DNA of 64,000 nucleotides from Erpobdella octoculata (GCA_963978895.1 OZ022244.1:25265692-25329691), one strand, 5' to 3'; counted from the first letter of the stretch, positions 1-12,230 are shown. The notes: a model not told the origin generated them from the sequence alone. A program made the numbers and translations.

Positions 1-2
1 TA

Positions 3-2069
3 TTGAAATCCTGCAGCTCTCTTCAATCACCAAATAGAAATGACTTTTCTTTAATGCCACTACAACAGCCTGAATTTGTTTCAATACAAATTGAGAAACC
101 ACTTATCAGAAAAAGAACTTTTAAAATAATTATCTTGGGAGATTCGGGAGTAGGCAAAACCTGTTTGACATATAGATTTTGTCAAGGAGCATTTCCAACT
201 GAAACTGAGGCAACTGTTGGTGTTGATTTTAGAGAAAAAATTATCCAGGTTGCTAATGAAGCAATCAAGGTTTCTATTACTGATTTAATTGGAGTTAATT
301 TTGTTTATTTTAATTTTTTTAATAAAATTTTAATCATACAGTTTGTATTGTAATATAATTTTTTAAATAAAATGTTAATTATACGGTTTGTATAGTACAT
401 GCTATGTCTATTACTCTGTCTCGTTTTTGCAAGCCAGTCCATAGCCTGGATAAAGAAGGAGGGAAAAGTAACAAGTGAACTATACAAAACTTAGTTTTTT
501 AAAAATCCTTTTTAATTTTGTAACGTTGACCACAGTCTTATAATTACTTATTATGTGAGGATTAAAAGTTCAAGAAACTTTCGAATCAATATGGAATAAA
601 CAAGTTTTTTATTATCATTTTTTAAATTTAAAAATTAAATATCACTTTCTTCAAATAAACTAAAAATTGATGGTTCGTTTCTCTACATACAATTTGTAAT
701 TTAAATTTTTTTAAGGGTTTAATTAATTTTATTTTATAATTCACTCAAATTTTGTCCAATCAATCTGAAAATTTAATAGAATGTAAAGTCTGCAGAGACA
801 AATAAACCCAGCAAATTTCAAATCGGATAACGGGAAGTTGGTTTTTTAAAGTGGTAAGAGGTCCCAAAGTATGGCTCAAGCAAACACGGTGTGAAGTTAA
901 TATAAGGGATTTAAAAAAAGCTAAAATATGAACTATGACAGGAAGTTCTTTGGTGCTTCTTACATACTACTAAATTAATTTTAAAACATCTAGTGTAAAG
1001 GACTATAAACTATTATGAAAAATTGTTTTGTCTATATTGCTGTTATGGAAAGAAATGTAAAGCACCTGAGAAGCTGCATGCATGTTTTAAAAGGTTTTTA
1101 AATATGATCAGGGAATGTTACTTTGTTCTTATGTTCACGAGCAGCTGGAAAAACTTTATTTAAAATTTTATATTTAATGCCTTTTACAAAAAGATTCAGC
1201 TATGGGACACGGCCGGTCAAGAAAGGTTCAGAAAGAGCATGGTACCGCATTATTATAGAAATGTCCATGCCATTGTTTTCGTCTACGACGTGACGAGAAG
1301 GTCAACATTTGAAAACATTCTTTCATGGATGGTTGAATGTGAACTTCACAATCCTGGAAGAGAAGTACTTTATTTTTTGCATGGTTTTATTTTTGTGTTA
1401 GGCTGTTCGTTATTTTTATTGTTTTATAACTTTAACCATTTTTTTTGTCATTTAAAAAATTCTAGATCTTATTTCTTCCTTAATCTGCTTTTAAACATTT
1501 AATATTAATCAGTAACAATAAATTGGTTGGAACAGTAAACTATTTCAGTTGTTTAAAAATGATGTAAGCAGTGTGTTATCAAAAGGGAGATATTTTTATT
1601 GATGTAATTAGAACAGTGAAATACATCAAAACCATAGAAGTATGGTGATTTTAGTGTATTAAATAGTTTTAGAAATGTGCATATTTTCAAATAACTTGCA
1701 ATATTAACATTCAAGGATGTTTTAATTACGATGTAGGTACCTGCCGTACTAGTGGGCAACAAAAACGATGTTCCAATCCACATGAAGGAAGTTCATACCA
1801 ATGTTGCCAAGAGTTTTGCTGCTCTCCATGAAATGGAGTTGTTTGAGACTTCTGCAAAAGTAGACCCACGATGTACCGAAACAAACGCAGCAGATTTGTG
1901 CTGCCATCACGATCACCAAACGATCGAATCCGTATTTGTGACTCTGGTATGTAAGCTGCTTTTGTTACGTACCGGGTTGACCCCAACCCCCCAGGAAGAG
2001 TCGAGAAAGTTCAACCTCGTCGAAATGAAGCCGACCGTGGTTAAGAGAAACGATGAATGCACTTGTTGA
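3..2069 (+). CDS. Rab33-like small GTPase (5' end may lie outside the window)
   Basis: Three exons join in phase 0: 3-269, 1194-1364 and 1737-2069. The product is a Rab-family GTPase, expected to cycle between GDP and GTP on Golgi or autophagosome membranes as Rab33 does. The sequence shows the P-loop GDSGVGKT, switch I with TVGVDF, WDTAGQE in exon 2, NKND and ETSAK in exon 3, and a C-terminal Cys-Thr-Cys, the CXC signal for double geranylgeranylation. Stretches such as [20 protein letters not shown] and HYYRNVHA point to Rab33 rather than other Rabs. The first in-window ATG is at 54, but the frame is open from position 3, so an upstream start or exon is possible. From the ATG the protein is 239 residues, near the family's usual length. 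About 13 extra Cys/His-rich residues follow ETSAK. The donors after exons 1 and 2 (gtttct, gtactt) are weak. Confidence 0.9.
418..475 (+). repeat. fragment of the LINE-tail/SINE-like repeat family
   Basis: It lies in intron 1 of the Rab33-like gene and matches the 5' part of the repeat arrayed at 2.76-3.71 kb (GCAAGCCAGTC, then GCCTGGATAAAGAAGGAGG), in the opposite orientation. Confidence 0.7.
926..1023 (+). repeat. 3' part of the LINE-tail/SINE-like repeat family
   Basis: It lies in Rab33 intron 1 and carries the family's 3' half: ACAGGAAGT, the TGCTTC arm, GTGTAAAGGACTATAAACT and a short A-rich end. Confidence 0.75.
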
Positions 2070-2757
2070 AATTAATCTTTTTTCTTGTCGCTGCTCGTTT
2101 GCTAAATTTTTCTCTAGTCACATGGGGGAGGGTCGTTTATTTGTCTTTTTATTTATTTTGTTTTATGGGTTTTTAACATCGTCTCAATCGTGTCATCTGG
2201 CTGTGAACGGCTGCACTTTTTTGTGTCTGGAAATTTTTTATAAATAATTTTTTCAACTGTAATCATTTAAAATTAGTTTTGCTCTTGAGTCTACATTATT
2301 ACTAAGGAAGTTTATGCAATCTGTGAAAATGTATACTTTGCACTGAAGAAAGACTTTTAGCTGAAAAGAAAATTTGGTTATATTTGTAATCTTTTGGTGT
2401 TGGTCTTTAACTGTCATTTGTCAATAGCTTATAATTGTGAATGTGTTTTTGGAGCATTATTATTTATTGATGGATTATTGAGATATTGAAATACATGAGA
2501 CAATTAACTTATATGTGTAAAATTGTTTTGCAAGTTGATAATTAAAATGTTTTTCATGTTTTACTTCAAACTCTTGAGAAAATAGTTTTTTTCGTTGGTG
2601 TTTTAGAACGGCATTAATTGCTCTTATCTTGTTTCAGAAGCTCAGAACAAATGTCTCTCTTATTTTGACATCTCCAGTAATATACAGAATAAAACTGATA
2701 ATGGTTGTATTAATAAGTCTTATTTGCGTTTGTCTTTTCAATACAAGTGTGTAAAAT
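2070..2757 (+). other. 3' untranslated region and flank of the Rab33-like gene
   Basis: No coding signal is seen. An AATAAA at 2688-2693 is a candidate poly(A) signal and would give a 3' UTR of about 620 bases. Confidence 0.4.
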
Positions 2758-2761
2758 TGAT

Positions 2762-3708
2762 ACTTATTTTTTTAATAGTTTATAGTCCTTTACACCAGGT
2801 GTTTTAAGACTAATGGCTGCACGTTAGAAGCACCTAAGTACTTCCTGTCGTGGATCATAGTTTGATTCTCTTAACTTTTCCCTCCTCCTTTCTCCAGGCT
2901 TGGGACTGGCTTGCAAGAGCAAGGCGGCGTTGAATTGATAATTTTGTTTAAATAGTTAATAGTCCTTTACACCAGGTGTTTTAAGACTGTAATGGCTGTA
3001 TGTTGGAAGCACCTAAGTACTTCCTCTCGTGGACGTGAATCATAATTTGATCCTTTTAACTTTTCCCTGCTCATTTCTCTAGGCTTGGGACTGGCTTGCA
3101 AAAACAAGGCTGAGTTAATTTATACTTTTTTTATGATAGTTTATAGTCCTTTACACCAAGTGTTTTAAGACTGAATTGGCTGTATGTAGGAAGCACTTAA
3201 GTTCTTCCTGTCGTGGATCAAAGTTTGATCCTTTTAACTGTCCCTCCTCCTTTATCCAGGCTTGGGACTGGCTCGCAATTAGCGAGGCGGAGTTAATTAT
3301 ACTTCTTTTTTTTATAATAGTTTATAGTACTTTACACCAGGTGTTTTAAGACTCTAATGGCTGTATGTAGGAAGCACTTAAGTACTTCCTGTCGTTGATC
3401 AGAATTTGATCCTTTTAACTTTCCCCTCCTCCTTTCTCCAGGCTTGGGATTGGCTCGCAATTAGCGAAGCGGAGTTGAATTGATACTTTTTTTTATTTTT
3501 TATTTTTTTTTTTTTATAATAGTTTATAGTCCTTTACACCAGGTGTTTTAAGACTTTAATGGCTGTGTGTAGGAAGCACTTAAGTACTTCCTGTCGTGGA
3601 TCAGAATTTGATCCTTTTTACTTTTCCCTCCTCCTTTCTCCAGGCTTGGGACTGGCTCGCAATTAGCGAGGCGGAGTTGAATTGAATTGATACTTATTTC
3701 AGTTATGT
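2762..3708 (-). repeat. tandem array of five copies of a ~180-bp LINE-tail/SINE-like repeat
   Basis: Five head-to-tail copies begin near 2762, 2945, 3126, 3305 and 3495. Read on the minus strand, each unit starts near CTCCGCCTCGC, continues through GTCCCAAGCCTGGA and a purine-rich GGAGGAGGGAAAAG, then has two hairpin-prone dyads (GGATCAAA..TTTGATCC and AGGAAGTACTTAAGTGCTTCCT). It ends in GTGTAAAGGACTATAAACTAT plus an A-rich tail. Single or partial copies occur at 418, 926, 4391 and 8671. The A tail and fixed 3' end suggest retrotransposition. The tandem arrangement suggests later unequal exchange or insertion into older tails. Confidence 0.8.
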
Positions 3709-3794
3709 TTTACATTTGCAACAATCAGGTTAGGAGCTGGTGTTTTTTTAAATCCTCATCTTTTTGAATGTGATCTTTGTTGTACTGTAGTCGT

Positions 3795-4001
3795 TGCGCA
3801 CCCACGGGGGGAAGGTCTGGGGTTTAAACCCTTCCCCGAAATTGTTCCCAGAAATTTTTATGCATGAAAACGTAATACTTGGTGTGCTTAAGTGTATGTC
3901 TGACCCTGGGCGCACCCAAGAAGGGGGAAGTCCTGTGGTTAGAACTCCACCAAAATAATTTCATAAACTTTTTTAATGCATGAAAACGTATACTTGGCTT
4001 G
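3795..4001. repeat. two diverged tandem copies of a ~105-bp unit
   Basis: Both copies begin CGCACCCA, continue with a G-rich run, and end in ATGCATGAAAACGTA followed by TACTTGG. The copies start near 3799 and 3911. No function is recognised. Confidence 0.6.
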
Positions 4002-4390
4002 ATTTACTGTAAATTAAAAAAAGATTATTTTAAAAGTATGTATGTTTGTTTATTATCAAAGGGGAGCTCTTTAAAATAGCTTATTTGCCTAATTTATACA
4101 CATTATTTCTTGACATGTAAAAACATAAATTTGTCAATTTAAAGTAAAATTGTTCTGCTCTTTGAAATCAAATTTGAATTGTCTTTTGTTGTTTGATATT
4201 GATAATTGATAGGGTTTAAAAAGTAGTGAATAATTAACGCTGAAAAATTCCAAACCTTATAATTTTAAAAAAAAAAATTACCTCCCTCAGAAAAAATATC
4301 TTAGGTCACAGAAAATTAAAAATTATAAAAACAAATTTCCTAACCTAATGAGAGATATATAACCCGTCAAAAAATGACGAATTTTTTTAA

Positions 4391-4485
4391 CCGCCTCGTT
4401 TCTGTGAGCCAGTCCTGGATAAAGAAGGAGGGAGTGAAAACGGGGTCAAATTATGATCAGAGCTACTTAATAGTGTAACGCGAAG
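4391..4485 (+). repeat. partial copy of the LINE-tail/SINE-like repeat
   Basis: It carries CCGCCTCG, GAGCCAGTC, CTGGATAAAGAAGGAGGGA and a diverged ATGATC dyad. The 3' half is missing. Confidence 0.65.
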
Positions 4486-4772
4486 CTCTAACATATAGTA
4501 CATACATAGGTACAAACCATAAAAAATTATGTATGATGATAGTTGATTGATGCGTGAGATCTGTTAATTCAGTTTTGGCTGGTTAAGTGTAGTGACATCC
4601 GCCGAGTCTTATTCTTTTTTGACCAATACTACCCATAATGCCAAATTTCTTTCTTACTTAATTTAATTGCAGCTTCAACATTTCCACAGACTGATTTATC
4701 GAGATCAACAGATCGTACTCATAATTCATCTGCCACGTTCACTTAAAAATTGTTCAACAACGAGTCGTGAGC

Positions 4773-4862
4773 AGAAGAAGGAGGAGGAGGAGGAGGAGGA
4801 GGAGGAGAAGGAGGAGGAGGAGGAGGAGGAGGAGGAGGAGGATGAGAAGGAGGAGGAGGAGG
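4773..4862. repeat. (GGA)n trinucleotide microsatellite
   Basis: A purine run of GGA/GAA triplets. It makes a poly-glutamate reading frame in this strand, but nothing else around it looks coding. Confidence 0.9.
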
Positions 4863-4899
4863 TTTGTGTCTCCGCGCATCATCGACTCAGATGATCTCA

Positions 4900-6127
4900 G
4901 ATAGAGATGGCACAACTCATCCTCTTCTCGCTCTTTCTCTTTCTTTTTACATATCCCTCTCTCTTTTCCTACTTTTGGAATTTGTGTAAGATTTGTGAGA
5001 GTGAGTAATTTTTTTCTTTCTTCCTGTCGTGTTGTGCGCGGGTTGAGAGGTTAGCTTAAAATTATTTAAAGGAGATTTAAAACTTTTTGAGATTGACAGG
5101 CCAACGCTTATCCACATCCAAATATAAGTTTGCTTTTGATGTAGAAAAACATTCTAAGGATGTGAAACAAAAACTGAAATAGTGGATGGGAGAACGGGCG
5201 TGTGAATGGATGGATCGCAAATCGTAGACCCCTACATATTTTGCGTACAGAACAAAAAAGATAGGATGGGTTAAGGGGTGAACATGTTGATTCGTGCACT
5301 GCAGGCGTTTCAAAACTCGCGGGGATGTTTATTGTGTTTGGCATTTACCTTCTCTGAGTTCCGTCCCCTCGTTTCTTTCATGTTTTAATTGGGCTGAGGA
5401 TGAGCGCAACATTTTTTCCTGACATTCATATATAATTCATGTAAAAACTAACTTGGATAAAAATCCGGAAGCTTAGAGTTATTAATTATTATTATCGATA
5501 TTCATCGTATAGGATATAGGAACAAAACCAATAAGTGAAACATTGATAATTATCGATCCCATATCCTTTAATTTTAAACGAAAAAAATTAATAAAATGTT
5601 TGAAAAGTCTAAAATAGATAATTAAATACATTTCTAAAAGAAATAAAAAAATGTTTTATCCTGTGTAGCTTGCGTGCTGATATTCCTGTGCTCTGAGTGC
5701 ATAGATATTGTGTCGGAGGAGTGTAAATCTCTTAAACTGTGTTGTGTGGTAATAAGTCGCCGGAAAATGACAAAAATTCAACAGTATAGAAGAGAATTTA
5801 AGCCATCAGTTGCAGCTGAAAATCAAATAAGTAATCTGCGTGTTTTGGACTTGCTAATTATGAAAGTAAATCTGAAGTCTGAGCTTCGGAGTCCACTGAG
5901 CCTGTTTTTGGCGGAGTAAATCTGAAGATTTCTTTTTTATAAATATAATTAAATAGAGAGAATTATTGTCATGTACCTGATGTAATAGAAACTGTTTGGG
6001 CAGAACAGTTCGAGCAACCCTGACCTGACGCCGGCCAAAAATGGATGAAGAAAAAGACGGAAAGATGGATGGATTGAAGGACTGACTTGCATGAATAGAT
6101 GAAGGACGGACTGCATGGATAGATTGA
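4900..6127. other. intergenic, no feature recognised
   Basis: AT-rich DNA with short open frames. I found no domain, splice-consistent coding pattern or repeat that I can name. Confidence 0.4.
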
Positions 6128-6131
6128 AGGA

Positions 6132-6600
6132 AAGAGAGAATGAATGAATGAATGAATGAATGAATGAATGAATGAATGAATGAATGAATGAATGAATGAA
6201 TGAATGAATGAATGAATGAATGAATGAATGAATGAATGAATGAATGAATGAATGAATGAATGAATGAATGAATGAATGAATGAATGAATGAATGAATGAA
6301 TGAATGAATGAATGAATGAATGAATGAATGAATGAATGAATGAATGAATGAATGGATGGATGGATGGATGGATGGATGGATGGATGGATGGATGGATGGA
6401 TGGATGGATGGATGGATGGATGGATGTATGGATGGATGGATGGATGGATGGATGGATGGATGGATGGATGGATGGATGGATGGATGGATGGATGGATGAA
6501 TGAATGAAGGAATTAATTAATTAATTAATTAACGAACGAACGAACGAATGAATGAATGAGCGAATGACCGAATCGATAAATGAATGAATTAGATTAACAT
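6132..6600. repeat. compound tetranucleotide microsatellite (TGAA)n-(TGGA)n
   Basis: A TGAA run to about 6352 changes abruptly to TGGA until about 6497. Degraded TGAA, TTAA and CGAA units follow. There is one TGTA interruption near 6426. Confidence 0.95.
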
Positions 6601-8670
6601 GGTACGACTTGCCTCCCCAGCATGCGAGGTCGCTGCGCACTTTCACTTCCACGATGATGCAATTGAATGTATATGCAATATGCATGTGTAATGTGCATGT
6701 ACGTATGTGTGTGTACGTGCCCGCTGTTTGTATGCGAGTACGTCAAGTATGTGTGCATGTGTACTATTATTGATAATAATAATAATAATCATCATCTCTA
6801 AAGCCATTCGAGCTCAACTCGCTGTTCCTTCAAGAGGCGGCGCATGACTAGCCTGGCATCCGAGTGGGATGCCACAAAGTGGAAGATAGGCACCTGTGTA
6901 CATGTGAGTGTGTGTGCCGGTGTTTGAGGTATAAGGACAGGTTGATGCGGGTGTCAGTGTGGCGATTGTATTGAGCTTGTTGGAAAGCCGTGTAGAGTCG
7001 AAGAAAACTTTTTTTTTGTGGTACGTTTGTTACTTCTTTTTATCTGCAATTATCGTTTTATTTTATAGTTTATTTGATGATTTATTTGATAATTTATGTG
7101 ATAATTTATTTGATAATTTATTTGACAATTTATTTGATAATTAGATTTCTATATTGAACTTTTAATTTTGTATAATAATTATTAATTGAAAATTTGGATT
7201 CAATGTAAAGCCACAATAGATTTTCGTCTGCTAAAGTAAATAAATACAGAAAAGTTTTATTCTTAGCCAACCTTAATCATTCAAAACAAATCTAAAAACA
7301 AAGCTGATTTTTTTTTAAAATAAATTATTCCGTTGGGAAATGCTAAAACATGAGAAAGGCTGTGGCGTCCTACACATCCGATATAAGAGTAGAGTAAGCC
7401 CATGAATCACTCGCTCGTATGTTTATTGAACTGGCTCTTTAAGTTAAGAGAACTTCCTTCACTCCCAGCTCATAACTTTTTATTTTCCGCATCAAGCGAA
7501 GTCTTACTCGGGTTTCAAGTTTCAAGGGGCCTGAGCTACTACTGTTGAGTTGGAAGTATTGAAGGTACATAAATCAGTCAGCTGTGTGCGTGTGCGTATG
7601 TCTATGTGTGTATAAACATGTCGTTGGTGATTCCGCCCCCTCTATCTCTCTCTCTCTCTATTTTATTCTGGATCTCGATGGCTTGTTGAAAGTTTATCAA
7701 TGAGCCAGCTTTCAGTGAGTGTGGATCGTTCTTAATTCGAATCAGTTTTTGTTTAATGCTCTGATTATTCAATTCAATAATAATTCTTAAACAATCAAAG
7801 GCAAAAACAATTTTTTTTCACTCTCGTTTGGGCTGGGCGGCGGTGGAATTGTTGAGAATCGTCGAGAATAATTTCCGACTTGATCCACGACGGGGCTTCA
7901 TCGAGCGGAAAAGAGAGTTTCATATTTCCACAGTTTACTACACCAATCACGTATTTTAACGGTCTTCTTTGTAACGGCGGCACTAGAAGAGAAACAAAAG
8001 TACTGTCGATGGGAATTTTAATAGACAGGTGATTCAAGGAGATCGTATTAGCAATTTATTGGCGAGATGAAATCTTCGAAAGGTGTCTGATTAGTGTCAG
8101 GTGGCCAGCTGTGTTGATAATTATTAATCTAATTATGATATCTGGTTCGTCCCATTTCCTCCATCTTGATATTTTAAGGATTGATTTGACCAGCATTCTA
8201 GTGAGATAATAAATAAGGCAGACTGTATTGACTAAGAGGAGGATGGATATGTCGTGTAACTAACTGGCTGGCTTAGCGTTTTAAATCTATCCGCTATCGA
8301 CTGAGTATTTTTACGTCGTCATAGCAAAAATGTGCAGTATCATCATCAACAGCTGTTAAAATTTTTGGGCGTTGAATAAATTTTCCGATGACGATATGGG
8401 GTCGTCGATTCCAGTCAAAAAAAATTTATTTTAAAGGATTTAAAAACTAAAAAAAAAACAGTTATTATCAAATCAAAAATGTTTTCATCAGTTTGTAATG
8501 TTTCTGAACTGTTTAGATTTTCAGCGAGCATATCTTATTGTCGTTCCAACACGTTGGTACCTGCTTAGAGCGTGAGAAAATAATATATTATTCAGCCATA
8601 AGGAAGACGATACGCAAACGCGTGCTTTGACATTTTCAATAAATACATAAATAAATTATTGAATAAATAA
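6601..8670. other. intergenic, with a small AT-rich minisatellite
   Basis: Mostly featureless. About six copies of a 12-base unit close to TTTGATAATTTA lie at 7070-7142. TG-rich stretches lie near 6690-6760 and 6900-6960. No gene is recognised upstream of the Six gene; its promoter and any 5' exon would lie here. Confidence 0.4.
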
Positions 8671-8803
8671 AGCCTGGATAAAAGAGGAGGGACAGTTAAA
8701 AGGATCAAACTTTGATCCACGACAGGAAGTGCTTATGTGCTTCCTACTCAGCCAATTCAGTCTTAAAACACTTGGTGTAAAGGACTATAAACTATCATAA
8801 AAA
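8671..8803 (+). repeat. near-complete copy of the LINE-tail/SINE-like repeat
   Basis: It begins at AGCCTGGATAAAAGAGGAGG, has the dyad GGATCAAACTTTGATCC and the AGGAAGTGCTT..TGCTTCCT arm, and ends in ACTATAAACTATC and a run of A. It stops 84 bases before the Six1/2 start codon. Confidence 0.8.
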
Positions 8804-8887
8804 AATTGAATAAATAAATTAATGAGTAAATGAATAAATTAATTAATGAATAAATTAATAAATAAATTATTGAATTAATAATTCAAG

Positions 8888-11268
8888 ATGCTCAACCAAC
8901 AGCTGAACGAATCGGGTCTCATGGTCAACGTATTCTCGTCTTCTGCTGACGTCTCGCAGAATGAAGAGAAAGTTGAGGTGGTGGCTGAGGCAGCGTTCAG
9001 ATTCACCCAGGATCAGGTGGCTTGTGTCTGCGAGGCTCTCCTGAACAGCGGCAATATGGAAAGACTCGTTCGTTTCCTCTGGTCGATACCGGCCTACGAT
9101 CACTTCCATCAGGTTGGTTGCTGGAAAAGAAACTAATTCAAACTAACAAACAATTGCATGTTAATTGATGGCTGAAATTAATTTTTATTCGTTTAAAAAG
9201 TATCAGGTTTCCGATAATTGAATCTTGACGAAAAAAAACTAAAAAAATGTTTTTTCAGAACCACGTTTTTCAAGACAACGATTAAAGAGACCTCGATAGA
9301 GAATAAATGAGTTTTTAAATTTTTAAAAGGTTGAGACTTGGTGATACTGACTGGGACCTCACGGAAGACTTTTCTTTACCATTTCGTCTAAGATTTCCCA
9401 CGGCTGAAAATGAACGTAAAATGCGACCTCTCTTAGCATCTTTACTTTAATCGCACATTAACGAACAGAGCCACAATAAATATTTAGTATATTTTTATGA
9501 TCTTATTTAAGCAGTTCGCATATACTCGGAACCACCGCGTACTTGGTAATATTCTAATTAATTTTAGTCAAAATAGTAGATCTGAAAGTATTTTTGTGAG
9601 AGCGTATGGTATAGGCTCGTCATTGAACGGAAAGTTATCGTTTATTTTTGGTTGCTTTGAAGTTATTTTTTGTCTAATGAAACTGTGAATTTGTAAAATA
9701 TCAACGACGCTTTAAATTAATTTCACAGAATGAAAGCGTCCTCATTGCAAAAGCGGTAGCATCGTTTTATTCCGGCAACTACAAAGAACTTTATAAAATT
9801 CTAGAAAATAACAACTTCTCTCCTTCAAATCATCAAAAACTACAAAATTTGTGGCTCAGCGCGCACTACCAAGAAGCGGAAAAACTTCGAGGTAGGCCTC
9901 TGGGAGCCGTCGGAAAGTACAGGGTCCGTAGGAAGTACCCACTTCCGAGAACTATATGGGACGGAGAAGAAATGAGTTACTGCTTCAAAGTAATAATGGA
10001 AAATTCATTTTTATTTCTACATTATTGTTTTCGCAAAGTTTGAAACGATACAATAAGTAAGATGAAGCCGGATTCATGACGTGTCGGCTTAAATCTTGGG
10101 TGATCCGTCATACATAACGACCCCTAAAAAAGCCCCGACATAACGAAGTAGTTTTGATGGGTCCGTAATGCCGGGTGCTTTTGTCCAGAGCTGATTTGGT
10201 GGTTATTCCGACATGTTTCTGTTACTGTAATTTTGATGATCAACTCATATCTAGCTGCACGAAACAATTCCATCGCCACTGAATTGTGCCAAAACTGTGA
10301 ATCACTTAAAGGATTTTGTTTACATTGATTCACACGTTTGAAATTTACAGGACAAGTCGAGAAACGCCCTTAGAGACTGGTATGCCAAAAATCCTTACCC
10401 GTCACCTAGCGACAAAAAGAAACTTTCACAAACCACTGGTCTCACTGTCACACAAGTCAGCAACTGGTTCAAGAACAGGAGACAGAGAGAGCGAGCTGCC
10501 GAAGTCAAAGAGAAGTAATTTTAAAATGAATTTTCACGTGCCACTTAATATGCAAATTTAATATTTAGACAAGAACTAGCAATTATTTTCAAATAAATTA
10601 TTAAAAAAAGAATAGATTTTAATACTGTAAGCATAGTTAAATAAATACTCTTTATGAACATTTGTAGAGACCTAACCGGGCAGCGTCATTCTCACCCGAG
10701 GGAAGTAGATCCCTACTTGCAGTCGGGAAATCTGCTACACAACCAGCACGATATGATGTCCGTCGGTTGCTTGGGACGCCAAATTCCAACCGACCATCAA
10801 CAACAGCTCCACATGGACAAAACAAGGCAAACTCGATTCCAGAACTCCGGCGGCAAGCATGCAGACGATTCAACCGACGACGGCGTCGAAAGCTGCGAAG
10901 ACGAAGATGAAACGGAAGACATGAAAAAGTTCCTGGGAAATGCTGTGTTGAGAGAGCGAATGATGGAAATGGTCGCTCAAAACGGTTTCTCTCAGCAATC
11001 AGAAAACATATCATTAAATGGATCGAATCTATTTTCCACCGACATTCTCCAGAAAACCGAAAAATCAGAGGCGAACATCGCTTCTGTCTTAGACGATGAT
11101 CCCTCGCTGCTGGTCGCCGGTTTCTCCCATCCAGTCTCCACAGACGTGAGCAGCTTTTGTGGCCCGTCTACTCTCACAGCTTTGTCTCCGCTGAGTACAT
11201 TTTCATTCCCGTTTGATAATTTCCGAACCCTCCTACTTGAAAACAAAAACTACGCGAATGAAGCCTAA
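8888..11268 (+). CDS. Six1/2 (sine oculis) homeobox transcription factor
   Basis: Four exons: 8888-9112, 9729-9989, 10351-10514 and 10668-11268, with clear GT/AG sites and matching phases (0, 0, 2), giving 416 residues. Residues about 39-150 form the SIX domain ([13 protein letters not shown], then [15 protein letters not shown]). Residues about 153-213 form a SIX-type homeodomain ending [13 protein letters not shown], with Lys at homeodomain position 50. FTQxQVACVCE, DH at the exon 1 end, NESV and RAAEVKEK are Six1/2 marks rather than Six3/6 or Six4/5. The factor should bind DNA with Eya and Dac partners in sensory organ, muscle and kidney-like tissue development, as known for the family. 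The ATG at 8888 is the first in frame. The N-terminus is about 30 residues longer than usual, so an upstream exon or later start cannot be excluded. The C-terminal exon is acidic and low in similarity, as is normal for this family. Confidence 0.93.
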
Positions 11269-11395
11269 CACGTGACCTTTCAAATGTTTCCTCTCTCCCT
11301 CCCTCCCTCGCTCCCTCTCTTCGTCGGGTCTCCGAACGATGGATGAATGAATGAACGAATGAATGTATGTATGGCGATGGATGAATGAACGAACG

Positions 11396-12230
11396 ATGAA
11401 CAAGAACACATGAATAATGAACAAGAACACATGAATGATGAACAAGAACACATGAATGATGAACAAGAACACATGAATGATGAACAAGAACACATGAATG
11501 ATGAACAAGAACACATGAATGATGAACAAGAACACATGAATGATGAACAAGAACACATGAATGATGAACAAGAACACATGAATGATGAACAAGAACACAT
11601 GAATGATGAACAAGAACACATGAATGATGAACAAGAACACATGAATGATGAACAAGAACACATAAATGATGAACAAGAACACATGAATGATGAACAAGAA
11701 CACATGAATGATGAACAAGAACACATGAATGATGAACAAGAACACATGAATGATGAACAAGAACACATGAATGATGAACAAGAACACATGAATGATGAAC
11801 AAGAACACATGAATGATGAACAAGAACACATGAATGATGAACAAGAACACATGAATGATGAACAAGAACACATGAATGATGAACAAGAACACATGAATGA
11901 TGAACAAGAACACATGAATGATGAACAAGAACACATGAATGATGAACAAGAACACATGAATGATGAACAAGAACACATGAATGATGAACAAGAACACATG
12001 AATGATGAACAAGAACACATGAATGATGAACAAGAACACATGAATGATGAACAAGAACACATGAATGATGAACAAGAACACATGAATGATGAACAAGAAT
12101 ACATGAATGATGAACAAGAACACATGAATGATGAACAAGAACACATGAATGATGAACAAGAACACATGAATGATGAGCAAGAACACATGAATTTTGAACA
12201 AGAACAAATCATGAGCAAGAACAAAATAAA
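11396..12230 (+). repeat. 21-bp minisatellite, about 38 copies
   Basis: The unit AATGATGAACAAGAACACATG repeats almost without change. Exceptions lie near 11412, 11663, 12099 and 12176, and the end is degenerate from 12190. Because 21 is a multiple of three, the array is open in one forward and two reverse frames. The forward frame reads repeated NDEQEHM. The array starts about 130 bases after the Six1/2 stop codon, so it probably lies in that gene's 3' UTR or just beyond it. Confidence 0.95.

Noticed and set aside
4667..4894. Poly-glutamate ORF
   Set aside because: It is the (GGA)n microsatellite read as protein. There is no coding signal outside the repeat.
7795..8037. 80-codon minus-strand frame
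   Set aside because: It has no recognised domain and no supporting splice partners. Kept out as chance.
10652..11246. Minus-strand frames opposite Six1/2 exon 4
   Set aside because: They are antisense to a well-supported exon with correct splice phase.
11233..12224. Two long minus-strand open frames (repeats of FLFIIHV and CSCSSFM)
   Set aside because: They are reverse-frame readings of the 21-bp minisatellite, open only because the period is a multiple of three.
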